Below are positions 1-6,855 of a DNA stretch of 64,000 nt, piece by piece (position 1 is the stretch's first letter; every line of letters begins with the position of its first letter). The position numbers and the translations under genes were made by a program. The stretch lies in assembly GCA_947572385.1 (NCBI GenBank), contig CANPBX010000005.1, positions 18,873-82,872 of the forward strand, written 5' to 3'. Below the pieces are notes generated by a model. It searched no databases, was not told the origin of the DNA, and was given only the letters and a program-made list of their open reading frames with translations. The DNA comes from an uncultured Clostridia bacterium (GTDB taxonomy: Bacteria; Bacillota; Clostridia; Oscillospirales; Acutalibacteraceae).

Positions 1-1899
1 GCTTCCGAGAAGCCGATAACTGAAGACGACCTGATAGTGGAAAATGACCGTGCCGACTACCTCGGGGACAAATACATCAATGTGACCCTGGACGGAAAGA
101 CCAAGAAGATCCAGCTCAAGGATATCGTTGAAAGCGACGCTTTCAAAAATGCCAAGACAGATGAGGAAAAAACCAAAGCTCTGGCCGATGGTATAAATGA
201 GCAGTTAAAGAAGGAGTTTGGCAATAAGGTCACCGCTTCCGTGGACGATATGACTGGCGGCCTGAAGTTTACAGGCCCCAGCGGCAACGGCTCTGCCCTG
301 AAGGTCTCCGGCAGCAGCGATGTGGTCAATAAGGCTCTTGGCCTTGGTGAGGGCGGTTTCAGCAACACCCTGCAGACCAGCTGGACTCTTGAGAAGGCGC
401 TGGGCGATAAGTTTACTTGGAAAACAAAGAAAGACGATGACGGCAACGACATAAAGTATTCCACCCTCAAGATCAACGACAAGGAGTTTGAGTTCAAGTC
501 CACCGATACCATCAAGAATCTGATGGATAAGGTCAACGGCGACGATGAGGCTGGCGTTGAAATTAAGTATTCCAGCCTGACTGGGAACTTTGCCATTACT
601 GCAAAGGAAACTGGCTCACAGAGCAGGGTCGATATCCGTGGGGATTTGGGTGCGAAGCTGTTTGGCGCACCGCCTAAGGAAATCACTGAAACTACCACAT
701 TTAACGATGTTTATGGTGGTAAGATTGCTCCGGGAGATAAGCAGTGGACCACATTTAAATTTAGGTTGGGAAATACAAACTATACTCAAAGCTTCAATAT
801 CGCTGACAATCAAACGATGGAAGATGTCATTAAGGAATTGAATAAGAATGCAAATCCTGGACAATCTTTCTCTTTCAACAAAGATACGAGTCAATTTGAG
901 GTCACAAACAGTAGCGGTGAGAAGGCTAGTATCAGGGTTCTTACTCCTGAATCGGTTGAAATAGAAGTTGATAAGGCATATTCTGAGTCTAAGGGTAAAT
1001 TCACCGCCGGACAGGACGCTATCCTGAGCGTGAACATCAACGGTGAGGATATGGAGCTGACCCGCTCCTCCAACACCGTTGACCTTGACGGTATGCAGGT
1101 CACCTTGAAGAATACCTTCGGCTATAAGGAAGACGGCAGCATTGACACTTCCGCAGAGAAGATAACCTTTACCAACACTTCAGACTCCGACAAGATAGTG
1201 GACGCTGTCAAGAGCTTTATTGAGGATTATAATAAGCTCGTCACAGAAATGCACAACGCCTATAGGACCGAGACGCTGAAGAACTCCAGCGGCAAGCCCT
1301 ATGAACCGCTGACCGACGACGATATGTCCGGCATGAGCGAGAGCTCCATTGAGGCCTACGAGAAGAAGGCCAAGACCGGCATACTCTTTGGAGACCAGGA
1401 CATTTCCAACCTTTACAGCAAGCTGACCGAAGCGGTTCAGGGCTCAGGCGAGGTTGGCGCGGCTCTTAGGAGCATTGGCCTCACTGTGGACTTCTCCAAC
1501 GGCCTTTCCACCCTGAGCCTGGACGAGGATAAGCTGCGCAATATGCTGGAAACCGACCCGGACAGGGTAAAGAACGCTTTCACTCAGTCCACAGCCAACG
1601 GCGCCTCGCAGGACGGCCTGATGGCAGGGCTGAAGACCACCCTTGAGATGTACGGCAAGACTTCCATCGGCAGCCCCGGCATACTGGTAAGCAAGGCGGG
1701 CACAGAGCTCTCCAGCTACTCCCTGAGCCATAACGAGATACAGGACCAGATGGATAATCTCCAGGAGCAGATAGAGCGCTGGCAGGATAAGATGGGTGAT
1801 AGGGTCGACTTCTATACCAACAAGTTTACCCAGCTTGAAATGCTCATAAACCAGATGAACTCCCAGAGCTCCATGCTGGCGGGCATGATGGGCGGCTGA
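1..1899 (+). CDS. fliD: Flagellar filament cap protein FliD, 5' end outside the window
   Basis: FliD (hook-associated protein 2) caps the growing filament and helps flagellin fold at the tip. The frame is open from base 1, so the N-terminus is missing; the GTG at 37 is not a convincing start. The 632 visible codons end with the family's C-terminal region: a heptad-rich tail (IQDQMDNLQEQIERWQDKM, then NQMNSQSSMLAGMMGG). A segment at about 690-1000 is clearly richer in A and T and uses other codons than the GC-rich flanks. This fits exchange of the surface-exposed middle domains. fliS follows after 24 bases, the usual partner order. Identification is firm from the C-terminal half and the neighbour. 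Confidence 0.93.
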   Translation, partial: ASEKPITEDDLIVENDRADYLGDKYINVTLDGKTKKIQLKDIVESDAFKNAKTDEEKTKALADGINEQLKKEFGNKVTASVDDMTGGLKFTGPSGNGSALKVSGSSDVVNKALGLGEGGFSNTLQTSWTLEKALGDKFTWKTKKDDDGNDIKYSTLKINDKEFEFKSTDTIKNLMDKVNGDDEAGVEIKYSSLTGNFAITAKETGSQSRVDIRGDLGAKLFGAPPKEITETTTFNDVYGGKIAPGDKQWTTFKFRLGNTNYTQSFNIADNQTMEDVIKELNKNANPGQSFSFNKDTSQFEVTNSSGEKASIRVLTPESVEIEVDKAYSESKGKFTAGQDAILSVNINGEDMELTRSSNTVDLDGMQVTLKNTFGYKEDGSIDTSAEKITFTNTSDSDKIVDAVKSFIEDYNKLVTEMHNAYRTETLKNSSGKPYEPLTDDDMSGMSESSIEAYEKKAKTGILFGDQDISNLYSKLTEAVQGSGEVGAALRSIGLTVDFSNGLSTLSLDEDKLRNMLETDPDRVKNAFTQSTANGASQDGLMAGLKTTLEMYGKTSIGSPGILVSKAGTELSSYSLSHNEIQDQMDNLQEQIERWQDKMGDRVDFYTNKFTQLEMLINQMNSQSSMLAGMMGG

Positions 1900-1923
1900 T
1901 AATTATAGAAAAAGAGGTACCTA

Positions 1924-2331
1924 ATGGAACACCACAATCCGATACAGCAGTATAAGGAACAGTCCATAAGCACCATGACGCCCAATGAATTGCTCCTGCT
2001 ACTGTACGATGAGCTGGTCAAGGACCTGGTGCGCTGTGAGCTGGCCCTGGACCAGCAGCAGTACGAGCTGCTTGAGGCCTCCGCGGACAAGAGCATGGAT
2101 ATCATCGGATACCTGGACGATACCCTGGATGACAAGTACCCCATCAGCCAAAACCTGCATAAGCTGTATGACTATTTTAGCTATCAGCTTACGAGGGTGA
2201 AGATAGGGCGGAACAGGAAGGTGCTGGATGAGGTCCATGGGATGGTAGCGGACCTGCGGGACAGCTTTAGGCAGGCAGAGAAAAACTGCGCGGAAGAAGC
2301 TGACAAAAAGGCCGCCGGAGCGCACAGTTAG
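1924..2331 (+). CDS. fliS: Flagellin export chaperone FliS
   Basis: FliS is a small cytoplasmic helical chaperone that binds the flagellin C-terminus and stops early polymerisation before export. The 135-residue product has the family start (NPIQQYKEQSISTMTPNELLLLLYDEL) and the typical four-helix length. An AAAGAGGT-like ribosome site lies just before the ATG. It sits between fliD and a small chaperone-like gene, as in Bacillus and Clostridium. The C-terminal tail (EEADKKAAGAHS) is low in complexity and probably disordered. Confidence 0.95.
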   Translation: MEHHNPIQQYKEQSISTMTPNELLLLLYDELVKDLVRCELALDQQQYELLEASADKSMDIIGYLDDTLDDKYPISQNLHKLYDYFSYQLTRVKIGRNRKVLDEVHGMVADLRDSFRQAEKNCAEEADKKAAGAHS

Positions 2332-2341
2332 GGGGCGGCCG

Positions 2342-2737
2342 ATGGACAGGAAGGTGCTGGATGAGCTGCTGTTAAAGGAAAGGCTCATATATGTAAAGCT
2401 GTCTGAGTTTGAAGACCTGACCCGCCAGCTGGGAGAGGCTCTTGACCGCAGGGACGAGGTATCGGTACAGATGCTTCTGAATATGCGTGGCGAGCCGGCT
2501 AACCGTATGCAGGAGGTTGACCAGCAGGTACGCCAGCGCATACTGGAGTTGCCAGAGGACGACGCGATCCGCGCCAGGGAGATACTGGAGGGCGGGGAGC
2601 AGCAGGGCTCTGAGGAGGGCGCGCTCTGCGGGCAGGTGCTGCAGAACCGCAGGCTGCTCGAGAGATGCCGGACCTTGGATAAGCAGCTGAGCATGAGAAT
2701 GGGGGGGCCGAGGTCCTTCTATACGAAATTCCGATAG
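2342..2737 (+). CDS. Small helical flagellar protein, FlgN- or FliT-like
   Basis: The 131-residue product is rich in Glu, Arg and Leu and is predicted almost wholly helical. No motif proves its function. Its place directly after fliD-fliS (10-base gap) and its size suggest an export chaperone of the FlgN/FliT kind, which hold hook-associated proteins or FliD before secretion. The middle (residues about 55-100) is a long charged helix. The gene ends the operon at a clear terminator. The family call is an inference from position and composition. Confidence 0.55.
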   Translation: MDRKVLDELLLKERLIYVKLSEFEDLTRQLGEALDRRDEVSVQMLLNMRGEPANRMQEVDQQVRQRILELPEDDAIRAREILEGGEQQGSEEGALCGQVLQNRRLLERCRTLDKQLSMRMGGPRSFYTKFR

Positions 2738-2747
2738 AATGCAGAGG

Positions 2748-2781
2748 AACGCCGCCAGGAGGGATCCGGGCGGCGTTTTTC
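2748..2781 (+). terminator. Rho-independent terminator of the fliD-fliS operon
   Basis: A 9-bp stem (AACGCCGCC at 2748-2756 with GGCGGCGTT at 2769-2777) is followed by a T run. It lies 11 bases after the last gene and ends the operon. Confidence 0.9.
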
Positions 2782-2792
2782 TGAAAATCATG

Positions 2793-2821
2793 TTGTCTAG
2801 CGCAGAAAAAAGTGCTATAAT
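2793..2821 (+). promoter_or_regulatory. Sigma-A-type promoter with no gene downstream
   Basis: TTGTCT at 2793-2798 and TATAAT at 2816-2821 are separated by 17 bases, with a TGC extension before the -10. It reads rightward into a short structured stretch and then antisense into the peptidase gene at 2906-3808. No reading frame with a ribosome site follows. Confidence 0.5.
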
Positions 2822-2856
2822 AAAAAGCGCAAAAAGGCGCGAAGCGAAAGGGGAGT

Positions 2857-2878
2857 CCAGAGGGACCTGTCCCTCTGG
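2857..2878 (+). other. GC-rich hairpin downstream of the orphan promoter
   Basis: CCAGAGGGA (2857-2865) and TCCCTCTGG (2870-2878) form a perfect 9-bp stem with a 4-base loop. GGGG at about 2850 and CCCC at about 2886 could add an outer stem. There is no T run, so it is not a plain terminator. It could be part of a small RNA or an antisense leader. Confidence 0.4.
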
Positions 2879-2905
2879 TAGCGCCCCTGTTCCAGCACAG
2901 ACCGC

Positions 2906-3808
2906 TTACCCGATCAACCAAACATAAACCCCATCCCCATTGCTGGCCTTGGCCTCGCTAAGGATGACCTTGGGGTCCCACAGCGCCAAGCTGTTATCCC
3001 TGCTGTTAGGGTCCGCAACCAAAACATCCCCGCTAAGCGAATACCCGTGGATAAGGATAAAATGCCCGCTGTCAGTAAAATGCCCGGGCCCGACTAAGGC
3101 CACAGCCAACCCCCCGCTGCGGAGATGCGCCCTCAAAGCGCCTGGGTCACAATCCTTGGCCTCACGGCAGTCTATGCCAAAGGCCTTTGAGGTACCCTCG
3201 ATAATAGATGGGAAAGACCCGCTTCCAGAGCACCAGTACCCATGCTCATATGCCCAAACCGCCATTTTAGCCGGGTCGGTGTCCGTGTCGGTGAGAGTCG
3301 CCACGACCATAGCCATAACAGTGGGCCCGCAGGCGTACTTGCCTATGTAGTCCGTGCCGAAGGGCTTGTCGCGCCAGGCGGGGTCACCCTGGTTAAAGTA
3401 CACCACCGGGTTGGTGCCGGTAAGTATAGTGCGGCCGTTATCCTCAATGAACTCGGTGATCGCCGGCTCAGCGGACTCGGGCGGAGGCTCAAGCAGCTCG
3501 GGGTGCAGGATGTACTGGGGCCGCTCAGGGAAATATACCGGGCGGGGCTGCCTGTATTCAGAGGACAGCTCCACCACCTCGGCAAGCACCCTGTTTAAGC
3601 GCAGCTCAAACTCCCACTGCCGCAGCTGCGCCTTGGCTGAGTTGACAGCACGCACTACAGGCTGTACCACCGGGTCGGTTATTTTATGATAGAGCTCCGG
3701 GGAGAAATGGGCGCAGAAAGCGAGCTCCATGCCACCGACGCATAGCAGCGCCAGGAGCAGGACAGGGATAATGGGGCTTCTTGGATTTCTCCGAGAGGGG
3801 TTTTTCAC
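2906..3808 (-). CDS. Membrane-anchored papain-like peptidase, C39-like family 2
   Basis: The 300-residue protein has a short basic N-terminus, one membrane segment (about residues 12-32), a linker rich in Pro and Glu, and a C-terminal cysteine peptidase fold. Visible active-site elements are Q140 (FNQGD), C160 (YACGPTVM), H249 (SGHFILIHGY) and an Asp/Asn position near 266 (ADPNSRDN). The domain should lie outside the cell. The start is GTG, with AAGGAGG six bases upstream. The gene converges on the fliD-fliS operon and diverges from the ABC gene. Its substrate is unknown; cell-surface protein or peptide processing is possible. Confidence 0.8.
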   Translation of the reverse strand: MKNPSRRNPRSPIIPVLLLALLCVGGMELAFCAHFSPELYHKITDPVVQPVVRAVNSAKAQLRQWEFELRLNRVLAEVVELSSEYRQPRPVYFPERPQYILHPELLEPPPESAEPAITEFIEDNGRTILTGTNPVVYFNQGDPAWRDKPFGTDYIGKYACGPTVMAMVVATLTDTDTDPAKMAVWAYEHGYWCSGSGSFPSIIEGTSKAFGIDCREAKDCDPGALRAHLRSGGLAVALVGPGHFTDSGHFILIHGYSLSGDVLVADPNSRDNSLALWDPKVILSEAKASNGDGVYVWLIG

Positions 3809-3855
3809 TGGGGCCTCCTTGGGGCGGGGACTGAATAATCTTTAGGTTCGACACG

Positions 3856-3884
3856 ATTATACCAAAAAAATTGGGTTTTGTAAA
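3856..3884 (-). promoter_or_regulatory. Promoter of the C39-like peptidase gene
   Basis: On the minus strand TTTACA (3884-3879) and TATAAT (3861-3856) are 17 bases apart, with TGG immediately before the -10 as an extended element. It lies about 50 bases before the GTG start. Confidence 0.75.
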
Positions 3885-3931
3885 GAAGCGCCGCAGCGCT
3901 GAAAGCATAGCTGAAAGGAGCCAGACCGGGG

Positions 3932-4663
3932 ATGCCCACTATACGCTTGGAGAATGTTTCAAAAATATATAAGGGTGCCAAAAGGGGCCAGGGTCCGCAG
4001 GCCGGACATAGAGGCTTCGAGACGCTCTCTAAAATAAACCTGCAGGTAGGGCAGGGGGAGTTCGCTTTCTTTGTCGGCAGCCGGGGGGCGGGAAGCAGCA
4101 CACTGCTGAACCTTATCTCCGGAGTGCTCCAGCCGGACGAGGGCGCGGTCTATCTGGATCAGACGAACCTCTCCAGGCTTGGGCGCAGGCAGGAGAAGAA
4201 GCTGAAATACATTTTCGGAAGGGTTCCTCAGGAGTCGAGCCTTGTGCGCACGGCAACGGTATTTGAAAACCTATGCCCTCCCGGGCGCTTTGGCAAGATG
4301 GGCGGGACGCTTACCGACGGGCCGCTTATAGAAAAGGCCCTTGGGCTGGTGGGCATGGCGGGCAGCGAGGAGAAGTACCCAGGGGAGCTGGGCACCTCGG
4401 AGTGCCGGAAGGTGGAGCTGGCGAAGGCCATACTCTACAGCCCGCCGATACTGATACTTGACAGGATAACCGACCATATGGATGACGACAGTATCTGGGA
4501 TATGATGCACCTTTTGGAGGAGATGAACCGCCGGGGCACGACAGTGCTGATGGCTACCCAGTCAAGGCAGTTTGTGAACATAATGCGCAGGCGGGTCATA
4601 ACCCTTGTGGATGGGCGCATAGTGGGTGATGTTGCCAAAGGGCGCTTCGGGGATATTGTGTGA
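3932..4663 (+). CDS. FtsE-like ABC-ATPase-fold protein with degenerate catalytic motifs
   Basis: The 243-residue product aligns along its length with the FtsE/LolD group of ABC ATPases (start MPTIRLENVSKIY). Nearly every catalytic element is altered. The Walker A lysine is Ser55 (GSRGAGSST, residues 49-57); the LSGGQ signature is replaced by LGTSECRK (about 153-160); the catalytic Glu after Walker B is Arg178 (LILDRITDHMD); the switch His is Gln210 (VLMATQ). Gln100 of the Q-loop and Asp177 remain. No ftsX-like permease is adjacent. It is probably a pseudo-ATPase acting as scaffold or regulator. The frame is intact, so it is not a decayed gene. An AAAGGAG site lies 11 bases before the ATG. Confidence 0.8.
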   Translation: MPTIRLENVSKIYKGAKRGQGPQAGHRGFETLSKINLQVGQGEFAFFVGSRGAGSSTLLNLISGVLQPDEGAVYLDQTNLSRLGRRQEKKLKYIFGRVPQESSLVRTATVFENLCPPGRFGKMGGTLTDGPLIEKALGLVGMAGSEEKYPGELGTSECRKVELAKAILYSPPILILDRITDHMDDDSIWDMMHLLEEMNRRGTTVLMATQSRQFVNIMRRRVITLVDGRIVGDVAKGRFGDIV

Positions 4664-4747
4664 AAAAAATTCCCCTCACCGGATTACCCCATATAGTATA
4701 GTCCTGCAAGTATACATAAATCTTGTGGTCGGCGCGAAAACATCTGA

Positions 4748-4776
4748 TTGACATTTTACGCGCCCGGGTTTATAAT
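4748..4776 (+). promoter_or_regulatory. Upstream consensus promoter of the chemoreceptor gene
   Basis: TTGACA (4748-4753) and TATAAT (4771-4776) with a 17-base spacer match the sigma-A consensus exactly. It lies in the 316-base gap between the ABC gene and the chemoreceptor. That gap also holds a second promoter and a hairpin (GCGGGGA 4913-4919 with TCCCCGC 4929-4935). Confidence 0.8.
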
Positions 4777-4841
4777 GATACGAAAGGCAACTACTGAAAA
4801 TGCCGGGGATAATTTTAGTCATATGTACTGGTGAAAGCTTA

Positions 4842-4870
4842 TTGACAAACGCAGTACAAAGGCTTATAAT
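4842..4870 (+). promoter_or_regulatory. Downstream consensus promoter of the chemoreceptor gene
   Basis: A second exact match, TTGACA (4842-4847), 17 bases, TATAAT (4865-4870), lies 94 bases after the first. It leaves a leader of about 100 bases before the ATG at 4980. Confidence 0.8.
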
Positions 4871-4979
4871 TATATGGCAGTTTCGGTGCTGCGCATGATG
4901 GCCTGCGTACTTGCGGGGAGACGTGTGTTCCCCGCGGCATACGAGTCAATCAAGTTCAAACAGAGAAGGAGGAGCAGTC

Positions 4980-6764
4980 ATGCTCAAAAACATGAAGGTC
5001 AAGATGAGCCTCATTATGGGGTTCGGAGTCACAGTCCTGGTCAGCGTTCTTATCGTTATTATATCGCTGGTCATCATGAATGTGCAGTCATCAAGTTATC
5101 AGGGGATCATCAACACTGAAGTCCGAGGAAGCGCACTTGTGAGGACCTGCCGTCTTCAGGTCAATATGGCGGCGCGTTATCTGCGGGACGTAGTTTTAGA
5201 CCCTGAAGGTGAGAACGCACAGAAGTCCGCAACTAAGACTACCGAGAGCCTTACACCCCTCAGCGATTATATCACAGAGCTGAGAGGGCTGAAAATACTG
5301 GAAGGGTCTACGCTCATAGACGACTACATATCTGCAGTTGAGGTCTGGGGCAATGCAGTACCGGGGATCATGGAGACTGCCCTGGGCGGAGACCAGGAGG
5401 CAGCCATCACCATGCTCCAGAATGAGTGTACACCCGCGCTCACCAAGGTCGATGAGGTTGCCAACTCCCTGCAGGCTGCTATCACTGCTGAGCAGGATAA
5501 TATTGTCACAAGGCAGGAAAACCTGGTTACGATTTCAATTATAGGTATAATTGCCGCGCTGGTTCTGGGAACGGTCCTTGTGATGCTGCTGGAGCTGCGC
5601 ATTATCAAGAGCATCACTGGTCCTGTGGAAGAGGTCCGCACTGCTCTGATCGGCTACAGCGAGGGCAAGCTGGATATTCCGGTCCACTTTGAGAGCAAAA
5701 ACGAACTGGGTGATATGTGCCACGCCCTGCGCACCAGCCAGGCCGTTCTGAGTGATGTTATCACCGATACGAACCGTCTGCTTGAGGCCATGGCTGAAGG
5801 TGATTTCGATGTCCGTACCCGCGTTGAGGAGTCCTTTGTTGGTGAGCTGACCGGCCTGCTTAAGTCCATCCGCGGGATAAACCGCAGCCTGTCTGCCACT
5901 CTGCTTCAGATACAGTCTTCTGCCGACCAGGTATCTTCCGGCGCGGACCAGGTCTCCAACAGCGCACAGACTCTGGCCCAGGGAGCTACTCAGCAGGCCA
6001 GCGCTGTGGAGGAGCTGTCCGCTACGATCACCGAGATCGCCCAGGGCGCCGAGGAAGGCGTTTCCCTGGCACGGGATTCCAGCCAGCTGTCTAACGACGC
6101 TTCCGCTCAGATCACCGTGTGCAGCGACCTGATGCAGAGCACCGTCGGCGCTATGAACGATATCAAGGCCGCTGCTGAAGAGGTCGGCACCATTATCGAT
6201 ACTATCTCCAACATTGCCTTCCAGACAAATATCCTGGCTTTGAACGCCGCAGTTGAGGCTGCCAGGGCAGGAGTTGCCGGCAAGGGATTTGCGGTCGTTG
6301 CCGACGAGGTGCGCGTACTGGCATCCAAGTCTGACGAGGCCAGCCGTGCCACAAAGGAGCGCATTGAGCACGCTATAAGCGCAGTGCAGAAGGGCAGCGA
6401 GTATGTGGCTGACGTTTCAGAGGCTCTGGATAAGACCGTTGGCATGGTAAACGGCGCAGTTGCCAAGATGGGCGATGTGGCTGACACTACTGAGCACCAG
6501 GCCGAGTCCATTGAGCAGATTCGCGAGGGTATCAGCCAGATCTCTGCGGTCGTGCAGAGCAACTCCGCTACCAGTGAGGAGAGCGCTGCCGCCAGCGAGG
6601 AGCTGTCCTCTCAGGCTCAGATCATGAATCAGCTCATGGCCAAGTTCCGCCTGCGGGATTACAGCGGCGAGGGCCCGATGGTCACCGCTCCTGTGAACAC
6701 CAGCGGCAGCAGCGTGAGCTCCAGCGACAGCTTCAGCGGTGGGGCAGGGTACGACAAGTATTAA
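4980..6764 (+). CDS. Methyl-accepting chemotaxis protein
   Basis: This is a membrane chemoreceptor that controls CheA. The ATG at 4980 is chosen because AAGGAGGAG precedes it; an in-frame start at 4911 has no such site. The 594-residue protein has membrane segment 1 (about 9-33), a roughly 150-residue outer region likely to form a four-helix bundle, segment 2 (about 183-206), a HAMP linker, and the long signalling coiled coil. The hairpin tip (IAFQTNILALNAAVEAARAG, near residues 410-430) is intact. The C-terminus ends in a Ser/Gly tail and GYDKY. The ligand cannot be told. Two consensus promoters suggest strong expression independent of the flagellar operon. Confidence 0.93.
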   Translation: MLKNMKVKMSLIMGFGVTVLVSVLIVIISLVIMNVQSSSYQGIINTEVRGSALVRTCRLQVNMAARYLRDVVLDPEGENAQKSATKTTESLTPLSDYITELRGLKILEGSTLIDDYISAVEVWGNAVPGIMETALGGDQEAAITMLQNECTPALTKVDEVANSLQAAITAEQDNIVTRQENLVTISIIGIIAALVLGTVLVMLLELRIIKSITGPVEEVRTALIGYSEGKLDIPVHFESKNELGDMCHALRTSQAVLSDVITDTNRLLEAMAEGDFDVRTRVEESFVGELTGLLKSIRGINRSLSATLLQIQSSADQVSSGADQVSNSAQTLAQGATQQASAVEELSATITEIAQGAEEGVSLARDSSQLSNDASAQITVCSDLMQSTVGAMNDIKAAAEEVGTIIDTISNIAFQTNILALNAAVEAARAGVAGKGFAVVADEVRVLASKSDEASRATKERIEHAISAVQKGSEYVADVSEALDKTVGMVNGAVAKMGDVADTTEHQAESIEQIREGISQISAVVQSNSATSEESAAASEELSSQAQIMNQLMAKFRLRDYSGEGPMVTAPVNTSGSSVSSSDSFSGGAGYDKY

Positions 6765-6800
6765 GGACTTGCCGCAGGCTGCTGTTAAATAGAGAACATA

Positions 6801-6840
6801 GCCGGACGGCCTATACTTATTGGGCCGTCCGGTTTCGTTT
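6801..6840 (+). terminator. Terminator after the chemoreceptor gene
   Basis: CCGGACGGCC (6802-6811) pairs with GGCCGTCCGG (6823-6832), followed by TTTCGTTT. The ribosome site of the next gene begins right after it. Confidence 0.85.
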
Positions 6841-6855
6841 AGAGAGGTGAGGTTC

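Noticed and set aside
4871-4979. Possible cyclic-di-GMP or other riboswitch before the chemoreceptor
   Set aside because: Only a simple hairpin (4913-4935) is visible. The conserved GEMM core sequences were not found.
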